From: Bacteroidia bacterium | GTDB taxonomy: Bacteria; Bacteroidota; Bacteroidia; SpSt-205 | Assembly (NCBI GenBank): GCA_025059535.1 | Contig: JANXCX010000009.1 | Location: 1-64,000, forward strand | DNA length: 64,000 bases | Direction of reading: 5' to 3' | Part shown: in pieces, positions 9,824 to 18,258 of the stretch | How positions within the stretch are numbered: position 1 is the first letter of the stretch | Layout of the letters: every line of letters begins with the position of its first letter | Translations under genes and position numbers: made by a program | Notes under the pieces: generated by a model | Seen by the model: only the letters and a program-made list of their open reading frames with translations | Database searches by the model: none | What the model was told of the DNA's origin: nothing

Positions 9824-10712
9824 AGAGAACGGCCATCCGCACAGCTACCCCGTGCGTTACCTGAGAGAGGATTTGCACGCCACTAAAGTCCTTAACGGCT
9901 GGATGAAGCTCTACCCCCCAGTTGATGGGGCCAGGATGGAGTAGAACCTGATTCGGCTGGAGATGCTCGGGACGAACTTGATAGAACCGGCTGTACTCCT
10001 GCCAAGAGGCGATTGGGGCTACTTTCATCCGTTCCCGCTGCAGGCGCAGCACAAGGACAGCCTCCGCCCCCCTAAGTGCAGGCGCCAAACGATGGTAAAT
10101 AGGATACCCCAAACCATACCACAGCGGCGGAATGAGGGAGGGCGGCGCACACAAACGAATGCGTAGGCCTACCTTCGGCGCCAGAAGGAGATGAGAAAGA
10201 GCCACACGACTATGCAAAATATCCCCCACTATGGTCAGAGTAAGACCGGCTAGCCCACCAAAGTGCCGTCGCAGCGTGTAAGTGTCCAGAAGGGCCTGCG
10301 TAGGATGCTCATGCGTCCCGTCCCCCGCATTGATAACCGGTATAGGGAGGTGGTGGGCAAGAAAGTGGGCCGTACCCACGACGCTATGGCGCACCACGCA
10401 GGCATCCAGACCCATGGCTAAGAGATTCTTAGCCGTATCCAGCAGGGACTCGCCCTTTTCTAGGCTAGAGCCTGCGGCAGAAAAGCTTACTACATCAGCA
10501 CCGAGGCGCTTAGCCGCCAGTTCAAAGGAAATCCGCGTACGCGAAGAGCTCTCAAAAAAAAGTAGGCCAATCGTTCGGCCTACTAAGGCTGCCACCTTAC
10601 GCGTAGGCTGCTGGAGAACCTCATAAAATTGGTCGGCTAAGGCATACAGGTGCTGGATAGCCTCGGCCTCTAAGTCCCGAATCCCTACCAGGTGCCTAAG
10701 CCGCTCCGCCAT
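9804..10712 (-). CDS. pyrB: Aspartate carbamoyltransferase catalytic subunit
   Basis: Catalyses carbamoyl phosphate plus aspartate to carbamoyl aspartate in pyrimidine synthesis. In the 302 residues the carbamoyl-phosphate site appears as FFESSSRTRISFELAAKRLG and the active-site histidine as GDGTHEHPTQALLDTYTLR. The C-terminal LHPGPINWGVEL corresponds to the aspartate-binding HPGPxNRG region, with Trp where Arg is common. No regulatory pyrI is adjacent. It starts 13 bases after the TPR gene and overlaps miaA. Confidence 0.93.
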   Translation of the reverse strand: MAERLRHLVGIRDLEAEAIQHLYALADQFYEVLQQPTRKVAALVGRTIGLLFFESSSRTRISFELAAKRLGADVVSFSAAGSSLEKGESLLDTAKNLLAMGLDACVVRHSVVGTAHFLAHHLPIPVINAGDGTHEHPTQALLDTYTLRRHFGGLAGLTLTIVGDILHSRVALSHLLLAPKVGLRIRLCAPPSLIPPLWYGLGYPIYHRLAPALRGAEAVLVLRLQRERMKVAPIASWQEYSRFYQVRPEHLQPNQVLLHPGPINWGVELHPAVKDFSGVQILSQVTHGVAVRMAVLYALLGG

Positions 10713-10724
10713 GGCGGAAGTAAG

Positions 10725-11744
10725 TTAGGGGGAAAGTTTTCTTTCTACTTCTTTCAGGGCTGTTTGGGCTTCTACCCAGTCGGGTTTCAGGGTAAGAGCT
10801 CGGGCATAGGCTTTTTGGGCCTTTTCCCATTCGGCGCGCAGCTCATAAAGGCTTCCCTGCATAAACCAGGCGCGCGCATCATTGGGATTGAGCTCCGCTG
10901 CACGCACAAAATCCTCTAAGGCTCGGTCGTATTTAGCGCCTAAGAAATACACATACCCTCGATTATAGTACGCTTGGGCATGACTGGGGTAGGCCAAGAT
11001 AGCCTGGGAGTAGGCATTGATGGCTTCCATGGCGTGCTTACGCCAGGCAGGTGAGCCTTTAGGTAGCCCCTCCAGCTTCTTGAGGTGATAGTTGCCTAAT
11101 TGAAAGTTTAGGAGGGGGTCAAACCGCTCTACGCGCCAGTAGGGGTCTAGGTAGTACTTTTTAGCCGTATCGGGTTGGTGGAGGTCATTTAGGTAAAGGT
11201 CATAGAGAAAAGTGCGGGCTTTTGGATGGGCCGAGTCAAGGGCTAGGGCTTTCTTCCAGAAGGCTGCCGCTTGGGCTAGGTTATTCTGCGCTTTAGCCAA
11301 CAGACCGAGGGCGATCCAAGTGTCCGCCTGACTCGTGTCGGCCCGCAAAAGGTGGCGATAGGATTCCGCCCATCGCTTCTGCACAAGGAGGGCGGCTCCG
11401 ATGCGATAGTGTAGCTGAGGTGAGCTGCCCCCACGCTCCAAAGCCTGCTGATAGGCCGCTAAAGCCTCCGAGTCCCGACCCTGCGTGTAGTAGTAAAAAC
11501 CCAAGACCTCATAGGCAAAAGGCTGAAGGGAGTCGCGCCGGATAGCCTCGCGAACAAAACGGAAGGCTTCCAAGGTATCGCCACTTTGAAAAGCTTTCAG
11601 GCTGGCGGTCAGGAGGTCGGCGGGGCGGACGGTATCGGTACGCAGGCTATCGGCGGAAGGGGAAGAGCTCGAGGTGGATCGGCACGAAAGCCCCACGAGG
11701 AAGAAGCCAAATAGCGCCACAATTCGCCTACCGTAGCCCGCCAT
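10725..11744 (-). CDS. TPR-repeat lipoprotein
   Basis: Predicted cell-envelope lipoprotein, probably a protein-interaction scaffold. I start it at the ATG at 11744: MAGYGRRIVALFGFFLVGLSC is a short basic region, a hydrophobic stretch and a Cys followed by a Ser-rich linker, as in Bacteroidota lipoproteins. The rest of the 339 residues is a run of about eight tetratricopeptide units with the typical alternation (for example YYNRGYVYFLGAKYDRALED). The first 136 bases overlap the 3' part of folK in another frame. The specific partner is unknown. Confidence 0.85.
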   Translation of the reverse strand: MAGYGRRIVALFGFFLVGLSCRSTSSSSPSADSLRTDTVRPADLLTASLKAFQSGDTLEAFRFVREAIRRDSLQPFAYEVLGFYYYTQGRDSEALAAYQQALERGGSSPQLHYRIGAALLVQKRWAESYRHLLRADTSQADTWIALGLLAKAQNNLAQAAAFWKKALALDSAHPKARTFLYDLYLNDLHQPDTAKKYYLDPYWRVERFDPLLNFQLGNYHLKKLEGLPKGSPAWRKHAMEAINAYSQAILAYPSHAQAYYNRGYVYFLGAKYDRALEDFVRAAELNPNDARAWFMQGSLYELRAEWEKAQKAYARALTLKPDWVEAQTALKEVERKLSP

Positions 11745-12157
11745 GTACCAAGGTAAAACATCGGCGCAATATCCTTCCATGGTCCGAGCACAAAAGGCCG
11801 ATAGGGAATCCAAGGATGAGGAAGGATAAGCGCTTCTGTAGAGCGCACCTCTGCGCCATAGGCCAGCAGGTCTAAATCAATAATGCGCGGCCCCCACCGA
11901 CGGCCCTCGGTGTGTGAGCGGCCCAGGGCTCGCTCCACCGCCTTCAAAACATCCAAAAGCGCCTCCGGCCCATACGCCGTCTCTACCTCCCATACCGCAT
12001 TTAGGTAGAAGGGCTGATTGGGCTCACCCCATGGCACGGTTTCATACACGGGCGAGCTACGCCGGATCCAAACCCCTTGCGCTTGTAGAAGCTGCCAGGC
12101 TTGCGAAAGCGCCCCCCACCGATCGCCTAAATTGCTCCCTACACCAATAAAGATCAT
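11609..12157 (-). CDS. folK: 2-amino-4-hydroxy-6-hydroxymethyldihydropteridine pyrophosphokinase
   Basis: Pyrophosphokinase of folate synthesis (HPPK). The start at 12157 (MIFIGVGSNLGDRWGAL) overlaps the stop of the transketolase half as ATGA. Signature residues are RRWGPRIIDLDLLAYG and the HPWIPYRPFVLGPWKDIAP segment. The conserved fold ends near residue 140. The remaining frame, about 40 residues and rich in Pro and Ala, extends to a stop at 11609, and most of it overlaps the start of the TPR lipoprotein. Total length is 182 residues against about 160 for the family. Confidence 0.9.
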   Translation of the reverse strand: MIFIGVGSNLGDRWGALSQAWQLLQAQGVWIRRSSPVYETVPWGEPNQPFYLNAVWEVETAYGPEALLDVLKAVERALGRSHTEGRRWGPRIIDLDLLAYGAEVRSTEALILPHPWIPYRPFVLGPWKDIAPMFYLGTWRATVGELWRYLASSSWGFRADPPRALPLPPIACVPIPSAPPTS

Positions 12158-13116
12158 TCCACTCGGGCAAGGGCTTGACGCACGGCTTGCGCAATATGAG
12201 CTGCTGTAAGGCCGTATTTCGCCAGCAGCTCGTTGGGCTTCCCGCTTTCCCCAAAGGTATCCTGCACAGCTACCCGATACACCCAGCGCGGGCAATACCT
12301 ACACGCCACACCACTGATAATATCGCCAAGGCCATTATGTATTTGGTGCTCTTCGGCGGTGATAGCTACAGGCGTTCGGGAGAGCCACTCTACGACGGTT
12401 TCTGTATCCACGGGCTTGAGCGTATGAAGGTTGATAACGGCTACTTCTAAGCCTTCCTCCTCTAGCGCATAGGCGGCTTGAAGGGCCTGCCAAACCATGT
12501 GGCCCGTAGCAAATATAACCGCATCTTTACCCGTAAGCAGCACTTGGGCCTTACCTATTTGAAAGGTAGGATCTTCTACGGGCGTGAAGTTGGGTACGGG
12601 GGGCCGACCAAAGCGCAGGTATACAGGCCCTTCCCACTGCGCGGCCGCCAGCGTAGCTAAACGCGTCTGATTATAGTCACACGGGCAAATCACCGTCATA
12701 CCCGGCAGGCCCCGCATAAGGCCAATATCCTCTAGCATCTGGTGGGTCGCCCCGTCCTCCCCCAGCGTAAGCCCGGCATGAGAGGCGGCGATTTTGACAT
12801 TCTTACCCGAGTAGCACACGCTCTGGCGCAGCTGATCATACGCGCGCCCGGCGGCAAAATTCGCGAATGTACCTACAAAGGGAATCCACCCTACCGTAGC
12901 AAGGCCCGCAGCGACACCTATCATATTAGCTTCGGCCACCCCAGCCTGGAAAAAGCGGTCGGGGAAAAGGCGCGCAAACTCATCCATTTTTACGGAGCTC
13001 ATAAGATCAGCCGCTAGGGCTACGATCCGCGCATCTTTCTGGGCGGCTTCCACTAGCCCAGCGCCGAAGCCCGAGCGCGTATCGCGCGCGCCAGTATCTA
13101 AATATCGTGGGCGCAT
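12154..13116 (-). CDS. Transketolase, C-terminal half
   Basis: Second half of a split transketolase: the pyrimidine-binding and C-terminal domains. The catalytic glutamate for thiamine diphosphate is in FFQAGVAEANMIGVAAGLA. Other motifs are FVGTFANFAAGRAYDQLRQ, ASHAGLTLGEDGATHQMLED and a C-terminal VAVQDTFGESGKPNELL. Length is 320 residues. It follows the N-terminal half by six bases, so the two chains should be made together and form the active enzyme of the pentose phosphate pathway. Two-gene transketolases are known in many bacteria and archaea. Confidence 0.93.
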   Translation of the reverse strand: MRPRYLDTGARDTRSGFGAGLVEAAQKDARIVALAADLMSSVKMDEFARLFPDRFFQAGVAEANMIGVAAGLATVGWIPFVGTFANFAAGRAYDQLRQSVCYSGKNVKIAASHAGLTLGEDGATHQMLEDIGLMRGLPGMTVICPCDYNQTRLATLAAAQWEGPVYLRFGRPPVPNFTPVEDPTFQIGKAQVLLTGKDAVIFATGHMVWQALQAAYALEEEGLEVAVINLHTLKPVDTETVVEWLSRTPVAITAEEHQIHNGLGDIISGVACRYCPRWVYRVAVQDTFGESGKPNELLAKYGLTAAHIAQAVRQALARVE

Positions 13117-13122
13117 ACTCCC

Positions 13123-13968
13123 TCAGAAGTCTCCTAATACTTCAGGTAGCTGGGCTAAGGCGCGGGCGTATTCCTCGGTATTTGGCGGCTTCCCATGCCA
13201 GCGGTAGTCATTCTCCATAAAATCCACACCCTTGCCCATCGTCGTATAAGCGATAAGCACAACGGGCCTACCTTGGTTGCTTTGCGCTACGGCTTCTTCC
13301 AAAGCCTTGAGGATAGCTGGCAGGCTATGGGCCTCCCGAAGGCTTAGAACGGCCCATCCAAAAGCCGCCCATTTCGCCTCTAAGGGGTCCGTATCCATCA
13401 CCGCCCGTGTATCCCCGTCTATCTGCTTATAGTTGCGATCCACAATAGCGATAAGGTTATCTACCTTATGGTGGGCAGCAAAGAGCGCTGCTTCCCAGAT
13501 TTGGCCTTCATTGAGCTCGCCATCCCCTAACATCACATAGACCCGATGGGGGTCCCCTAAAAGACGCTTGCCCAGCGCCACACCGATTCCTACGGAGAGC
13601 CCTTGGCCCAAAGAGCCCGTAGCTACCCGCACCCCCGGCAGCTTTTCCTTCGTGGCAGGATGCCCTTGGAGACGGCTATTAATCCGCCTAAACGTAGCCA
13701 GCTCGGATAAAGGGAAATAGCCGCTGCGCGCCAGTACCGCATACCAAGCCGCGCAAATGTGGCCGTTAGAAAGAATAAATACATCTTCCCCTATCCCCGT
13801 TTCGGAGAAGGGCTGAGGGACATGCCGCATATGGCCAAAGTAAAGGGCCACAAGGAGGTCCGTAGCCCCTAAAGCCCCCCCTGGATGGCCCGATTGGGCC
13901 TGATAAACCATTCGGATCACATCGCGTCGCACCTGCGCTGCGAGCCGCTCCAGCTCTGCTTGCGCCAT
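13123..13968 (-). CDS. Transketolase, N-terminal half
   Basis: First half of the split transketolase, carrying the diphosphate-binding domain. Visible motifs are YQAQSGHPGGALGATDLLVA, RVATGSLGQGLSVGIGVALG and the thiamine motif GDGELNEGQIWEAALFAAHH ending at VDRN. I start it at the ATG at 13968 (MAQAELERLA, 281 residues), because a perfect promoter box lies six bases upstream and overlaps the alternative TTG at 13977. It is the first gene of the tkt-folK-TPR-pyrB-miaA run. Confidence 0.94.
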   Translation of the reverse strand: MAQAELERLAAQVRRDVIRMVYQAQSGHPGGALGATDLLVALYFGHMRHVPQPFSETGIGEDVFILSNGHICAAWYAVLARSGYFPLSELATFRRINSRLQGHPATKEKLPGVRVATGSLGQGLSVGIGVALGKRLLGDPHRVYVMLGDGELNEGQIWEAALFAAHHKVDNLIAIVDRNYKQIDGDTRAVMDTDPLEAKWAAFGWAVLSLREAHSLPAILKALEEAVAQSNQGRPVVLIAYTTMGKGVDFMENDYRWHGKPPNTEEYARALAQLPEVLGDF

Positions 13969-13974
13969 CTGACC

Positions 13975-13982
13975 CAAAATTA
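13975..13982 (-). promoter_or_regulatory. -7 promoter box before the transketolase operon
   Basis: The minus-strand octamer TAATTTTG is an exact TAnnTTTG match and lies six bases before the ATG at 13968. No clear TTG is seen 19-20 bases further upstream. It decides the start codon, since the alternative TTG lies within the box. Confidence 0.7.
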
Positions 13983-14030
13983 GGGCAACCCTTTGTATCC
14001 CCCTCCCTTAGCCATTTTGTTCCTTGAAGC

Positions 14031-14552
14031 ATGCTGTATCGCTTAGAGCGCCTCCAGTACATCCCCGCTTCCATGGAAGTGATATGGACATTTTTCTCTC
14101 GGCCCGAGAACCTCAAGCTAATTACCCCACCCTACATGGGGTTTGATATACTTTCGGAGGTGCCGCCCGTAATGCAGGCTGGGCTAATTATTGAGTATCG
14201 GGTACGGCCCTTATTTGGGATTCCGCTGCGCTGGGTTACCGAAATTACCCACTTGTACGGCCCTCAGCAGGGCCCTCCGCCCTATTTTTTCGTAGATGAG
14301 CAGCGCTTCGGGCCCTATGCCTTTTGGCATCATCGCCATGAGTTTCATCCGAAGGGAGAAGGTGTAGAAATGCGCGACCTAGTGCATTACAAGCTCCCCG
14401 GCGGTTTCTTAGGCCGTCTTTTCCATCCTATTCTTATACGCCCGCGCCTGGAAGAAATCTTTAGTTACCGCCAGGCTCAGATAGAACGGCTTTTCGGTCA
14501 GGCCTCTCAGCAAAAAGCCGAGCCTGCGCGCTATGCTAACGGGAAGTACTAG
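14031..14552 (+). CDS. START-like (SRPBCC) ligand-binding protein
   Basis: Protein of 173 residues with the look of the SRPBCC/polyketide-cyclase-like helix-grip fold used to bind hydrophobic ligands. The N-terminus resembles the family consensus for an initial strand and helix (PASMEVIWTFFSRPENLKLI), and the middle has YFFVDEQRFGPYAFWHHRHEF and EMRDLVHYKLPGG, as in cell-division-inhibitor-like SRPBCC proteins. The ligand is unknown. It is divergent from the transketolase operon with 62 bases between the starts. No exact promoter box is seen before it. Confidence 0.7.
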   Translation: MLYRLERLQYIPASMEVIWTFFSRPENLKLITPPYMGFDILSEVPPVMQAGLIIEYRVRPLFGIPLRWVTEITHLYGPQQGPPPYFFVDEQRFGPYAFWHHRHEFHPKGEGVEMRDLVHYKLPGGFLGRLFHPILIRPRLEEIFSYRQAQIERLFGQASQQKAEPARYANGKY

Positions 14553-14592
14553 CTAGGAGGAAGCTAAGCCGTTTGCCGATACTTTCGCAGGG

Positions 14593-15288
14593 ATGAAGGC
14601 CCTAAAATTCCTTCGCTTTTCTCTACTTTGGCTTGGACTAGCCTATGGTCAAGTAGGGGAGAGCGACTCGCTGCGCCGCCTCTTTGAGAAGGACTTCTCG
14701 TTTGATATTATTTTCAACCGCACCTTTCCTATTATCACGGTGGTGAGCGATACGCATCCGATTTCGGCGGTGCTCTCAGGCCATTTCCGGCTGGGGCTGC
14801 GGTGGCACTGGCGCTTATGGCGGGGCTGGCACTTTACGCTACAGCCCAGCTTCACCTGGAGCCGACAGGTTTTCCGGGCCACTTCAGCCAGCCGAGTGCC
14901 GTATGCCGACCTCATGCCCGAAGGCTACCGATGGCTGCGCTACCGTATGGGGGCCGTCTCCCTGCATGCTGGACTTCACTGGCGCCGCAAAGTAGCAAGC
15001 GATTTCTTCCCCCGCTTCTGGATAGAAGTGGGGGGATGGCTGCAAAGAGTTATCGGCAGCAGCCTGAAATACGTAGCCGAGCGAAATGGGATTACCGAGA
15101 AAACCCGCTGGGAGGGCCTTACCCTCTTTACTCCGTGGCAGGCGGGGGCTTATGCCAGTGTAGGCCGGCGCTGGTTTGGCATCACCGCATACTATTATCT
15201 TCTACCGCTTTTTCCTACCGAACCAGTAGGCGACCGCTACTTTCCCCGAACCCCCGCTTGGGAAGTAGGATTTTGCCTATCCCTATGA
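14593..15288 (+). CDS. Predicted outer-membrane beta-barrel protein
   Basis: Not assignable to a named family. The 231 residues begin with a signal peptide (MKALKFLRFSLLWLGLAYGQ) and then show many short amphipathic stretches rich in Trp, Tyr and Arg (for example HFRLGLRWHWRLWRGWHFTL), typical of a small porin-like or OmpW-like barrel. It ends in a hydrophobic residue, as barrel proteins usually do. A near-consensus -7 box (TACTTTCG, 14580-14587) lies five bases upstream. The stop overlaps the ubiX start as ATGA, so the two are co-transcribed. Confidence 0.6.
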   Translation: MKALKFLRFSLLWLGLAYGQVGESDSLRRLFEKDFSFDIIFNRTFPIITVVSDTHPISAVLSGHFRLGLRWHWRLWRGWHFTLQPSFTWSRQVFRATSASRVPYADLMPEGYRWLRYRMGAVSLHAGLHWRRKVASDFFPRFWIEVGGWLQRVIGSSLKYVAERNGITEKTRWEGLTLFTPWQAGAYASVGRRWFGITAYYYLLPLFPTEPVGDRYFPRTPAWEVGFCLSL

Positions 15289-15860
15289 GGAAAATCGTCG
15301 TGGCTATTACAGGGGCAAGCGGAAGCCTGTATGCGGCGCGCCTGCTGGAGCATCTGCGCCAGCTGCGCCGCCAAATGCCTTTAGAGGTAGGGGTAGTTTT
15401 CTCGGAAAATGCCCAAACCGTGTGGAAGTGGGAGACTAACTTACCTCTACCGCAGGACTTTCCCATCTATGCGCCTAAGGATTACTTTGCGCCTTTTGCT
15501 TCGGGTTCGGCGCGCTACGAGGCTATGGTGATTGTACCGTGTTCTATGGGCACAGCGGGACGCATAGCGGCAGGTATTTCGGACGACCTGATTACGCGGG
15601 CGGCTGATGTCATGCTGAAGGAACGGCGTCTCCTTATCCTTGTGCCGCGCGAGACACCCCTCCATAGCGGCCATTTGCGCATACTTCTGAAGGTCAGCAA
15701 GCTAGGCGCTCTTATTCTGCCCGCTATGCCTGCCTTCTACCAGCGCCCCCATACTTTAGAAGAGCTAGCCGACACGGTGGTAGGTCGGATTTTGGATCAC
15801 CTGGGCTTTCCTGCGGACTACCCCCGGTGGGGCTCAGAGCCCCCAGCTAGCACGGTCTAA
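15285..15860 (+). CDS. ubiX: Flavin prenyltransferase UbiX
   Basis: Makes the prenylated FMN cofactor used by UbiD-type decarboxylases. The 191-residue product starts MRKIVVAITGASGSLYAARL, the family's FMN-binding signature. It also has MVIVPCSMGTAGRIAAGIS, DVMLKERRLLILVPRETPLH and a C-terminal IDH-like region (VVGRILDHLGF). No ubiD is in the window. It is coupled to the upstream barrel gene and overlaps the 3' end of comM by 27 bases on the opposite strand. Confidence 0.95.
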   Translation: MRKIVVAITGASGSLYAARLLEHLRQLRRQMPLEVGVVFSENAQTVWKWETNLPLPQDFPIYAPKDYFAPFASGSARYEAMVIVPCSMGTAGRIAAGISDDLITRAADVMLKERRLLILVPRETPLHSGHLRILLKVSKLGALILPAMPAFYQRPHTLEELADTVVGRILDHLGFPADYPRWGSEPPASTV

Positions 15861-17372
15861 GGTCCGATAAGTAATCGCCTCGCTTAGATGCTCCGCGCGT
15901 ATGGCTTCGCTGCCTTCTAGGTCGGCAATGGTACGCGCGACTTTGAGGATGCGGTCGTAGGCACGTGCTGAAAGCTGAAGGCGATTGAGGGCATTTTCCA
16001 TAAGGCGTCGCTCGGCCTCGCCTAAGCTGCAGAACTCCTCCACCAGCTTAGGCGGCATTTGGGCATTAGTATAGAGGTTAGGTATATCGCCGAAGCGCTG
16101 ACGCTGGATATCGCGAGCCTGCTGGACCCGCGCTCGCACCTCGGCGCTGCTTTCGCCCTCCGCTAGCGTAGTGAGGGCAGAGGTCTCCACGGGAGAGACG
16201 GAGATATGCAGATCTATGCGATCCAGCAAAGGGCCAGAGATGCGAGCGGTGTAGCGCTGGATAGCTCCTGGCGGACAGGTGCAGGCACGCGTAGGATGGG
16301 TATAATACCCGCAGGGGCAGGGATTCATAGCCCCTACCAGCATAAAGCGCGCCGGGTATTCTACACGGAAGCGCGCCCGGGCAATCACAATCCGCCCCTC
16401 TTCCAAAGGTTGGCGTAGTACCTCCAGTACCTGCCGTTTGAATTCGGGCAGTTCATCCAGAAAAAGTACGCCATTATGGGCCAGGCTAATTTCACCCGGC
16501 ATAGGATAATTGCCCCCTCCCACTAAGGCGATATCGCTAATAGTATGATGGGGCGCTCGAAAAGGGCGCTGGGTAATCAGGCCCGCCTGATCGCGCAGAA
16601 GGCCGGCTACGGAATGGATACGCGTTGTTTCTAAGGCTTCCTCTAAAGTGAGTGTGGGTAAAATAGTAGGTAGCCGGCGGGCTAGCATGGTTTTACCTGC
16701 ACCTGGTGGCCCAATGAGAAGAATATTATGCCCACCCGCCGCCGCAATCTCCAAGGCGCGCTTGACCTGCCATTGGCCTTTGACCTCGCGCAGGTCCACT
16801 TCACTCTGGCTTTGCTGCTGGGCAAAAAGCGCCCGCGCATCTACAAAGACAGGCGATAGCGTCAAACGCCCTGAGAGAAAGGCTACCGCTTCTCGTAGAG
16901 AGGTTGGTGTATAGACGGCTATATCCTTGACTACGCCCGCTTCACCGCCATTGGCTGGGGGCAGGATAAGCTGGCGCATGTGCCGCTTGCGGGCTAAAAT
17001 GGCGATGGGCAGCGCCCCCCGGATCGGCATAAGCGAGCCATCCAGCGACAGTTCCCCCATAACCATCACATCATCCCAGGCCGAGCGCTCCACCTGCCCC
17101 GAAGCCGCCAGTATCCCCACCGCAATCGGCAGATCATAGGCCGTACCCTCCTTGCGCAGGTCCGCCGGCGCCAGATTGATGATGATTTTGCCTCGTGGAA
17201 AAGAAAAACCGCTATTCCGAATCGCCGTCTCCACCCGCTCGCGGCTCTCCTTTACGGCGCTATCGGGAAGGCCTACAATTGCGTAGCCAAGGCCAGGCGA
17301 CAGATTTACCTCTACGCTCACAGGGTAGGCATACACGCCATACAGGGCAGCTGCAGGTATTTTGACAAGCAT
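15834..17372 (-). CDS. comM: YifB/ComM-family Mg-chelatase-like AAA+ ATPase
   Basis: AAA+ helicase of the ComM/YifB family; in naturally competent bacteria ComM promotes branch migration during uptake of foreign DNA. The 512 residues contain an N-terminal Lon-like S5 fold (GLGYAIVGLPDSAVKESRER), Walker A LLIGPPGAGKTMLARRLP, the HSVAG segment, RPFRAPHHTISDIALVGGG, Walker B GVLFLDELPEF and a zinc-like Cys group CPCGYYTHPTRACTCPPG. It is complete. Other competence genes are not visible here. Confidence 0.94.
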   Translation of the reverse strand: MLVKIPAAALYGVYAYPVSVEVNLSPGLGYAIVGLPDSAVKESRERVETAIRNSGFSFPRGKIIINLAPADLRKEGTAYDLPIAVGILAASGQVERSAWDDVMVMGELSLDGSLMPIRGALPIAILARKRHMRQLILPPANGGEAGVVKDIAVYTPTSLREAVAFLSGRLTLSPVFVDARALFAQQQSQSEVDLREVKGQWQVKRALEIAAAGGHNILLIGPPGAGKTMLARRLPTILPTLTLEEALETTRIHSVAGLLRDQAGLITQRPFRAPHHTISDIALVGGGNYPMPGEISLAHNGVLFLDELPEFKRQVLEVLRQPLEEGRIVIARARFRVEYPARFMLVGAMNPCPCGYYTHPTRACTCPPGAIQRYTARISGPLLDRIDLHISVSPVETSALTTLAEGESSAEVRARVQQARDIQRQRFGDIPNLYTNAQMPPKLVEEFCSLGEAERRLMENALNRLQLSARAYDRILKVARTIADLEGSEAIRAEHLSEAITYRTLDRASWGL

Positions 17373-17397
17373 CGCCTATAAAATAAATATTTGCGCG

Positions 17398-18246
17398 ATG
17401 GAGTACCGCCTCCTTAGCCCCCACTGGGAAGCCTACGAACTGATAGAGTTCGGGGAGGGCTGGCGCTGGGAGCGGTGGGGTGAGGTGTGGGTACAACGGC
17501 CCGATAGCTGGGCCGTGGGCAAAGTACCCATGACACCCCCAGGCACCTACCATGTGTATCACCCAACTGGGAGCTACACCGGCCAGTGGACTCCCCCTCT
17601 ACCCTCAAAATGGCTTCTTACTTACCGCGGCCAGGGCTGGCAAATGGCCCTCTGGGCGCGCAGTGGAAAGTTCAAGCATCTGGGTTTCTTTCCCGAGCAG
17701 GCGGTGCACTGGGAGTGGCTTTATACGCACCTTCGTAGGGCTAGCCAGGCACGCGTACTCAATCTTTTTGCCTACACAGGGGCCGCTTCCCTCGCAGCCG
17801 CCTTAGCGGGTGCGCAGGTAGTTCATGTGGATTCCAGCAAAAGCGCCATTACATGGGCGGCCGAAAATGCACGTGCAAATAACATAGCAACCATCCGCTG
17901 GATCCCAGAGGATGTCCGCCGCTTCGTGGCGCGAGCAGGTCGCCGTAAGGAAAAATACTACGCCCTACTTCTGGACCCCCCCGCTTATGGTACGGGGGCA
18001 GGCCGCTGGCACCTGGCGAAGGACTTACCGCCTCTCCTAGAAAACCTCCGACCCTTACTGTCTAATGAAGGCGGCCTTTTCCTCATTAATTGGTACGCCG
18101 GCGATTTCTCGCCCTACACGCTCTATCGCCTAGTGAGGGAAATCTTCCCCTTTATGCGTCCGGTAGAGGTGGGAGAACTTCTTCTTACTACCCCTAAGGG
18201 ACGCCAGCTTAGCACAGGCTACTTCCTTCGTAGCAGGTGGGGCTAA
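17398..18246 (+). CDS. SAM-dependent methyltransferase, RlmI/COG1092-like
   Basis: Probable rRNA or related methyltransferase. The catalytic domain has the SAM motif RVLNLFAYTGAASLAAALAG, the acidic residue VVHVDSSKSAITWAAENA, and motif IV as LLLDPPAYG, all typical of the RlmI/RlmK/Trm5-like class I group. I start it at the ATG at 17398 (282 residues). A near-consensus -7 box (AATATTTG, 17386-17393) lies four bases upstream. It is divergent from comM, with only 25 bases between the starts. The exact substrate cannot be told from sequence alone. Confidence 0.8.
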   Translation: MEYRLLSPHWEAYELIEFGEGWRWERWGEVWVQRPDSWAVGKVPMTPPGTYHVYHPTGSYTGQWTPPLPSKWLLTYRGQGWQMALWARSGKFKHLGFFPEQAVHWEWLYTHLRRASQARVLNLFAYTGAASLAAALAGAQVVHVDSSKSAITWAAENARANNIATIRWIPEDVRRFVARAGRRKEKYYALLLDPPAYGTGAGRWHLAKDLPPLLENLRPLLSNEGGLFLINWYAGDFSPYTLYRLVREIFPFMRPVEVGELLLTTPKGRQLSTGYFLRSRWG

Positions 18247-18248
18247 AT

Positions 18249-18256
18249 TAGCTTTG
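18249..18256 (+). promoter_or_regulatory. -7 promoter box two bases before the flavin-reductase start
   Basis: TAGCTTTG matches TAnnTTTG exactly and ends two bases before the ATG at 18259, the shortest spacing in the window. With the usual distance from box to start site, transcription would begin at or just inside the start codon. It lies two bases after the stop of the methyltransferase gene. Confidence 0.65.
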
Positions 18257-18258
18257 CC

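Noticed and set aside
12154-13968. Frameshifted single transketolase
   Set aside because: Both halves have complete domain boundaries, a clean stop and a new start six bases later, as in known two-gene transketolases.
14555-14560. AGGAGG as a Shine-Dalgarno site for the barrel protein
   Set aside because: It lies 32 bases before the ATG, too far to act as one, and a near-consensus promoter box lies between them.
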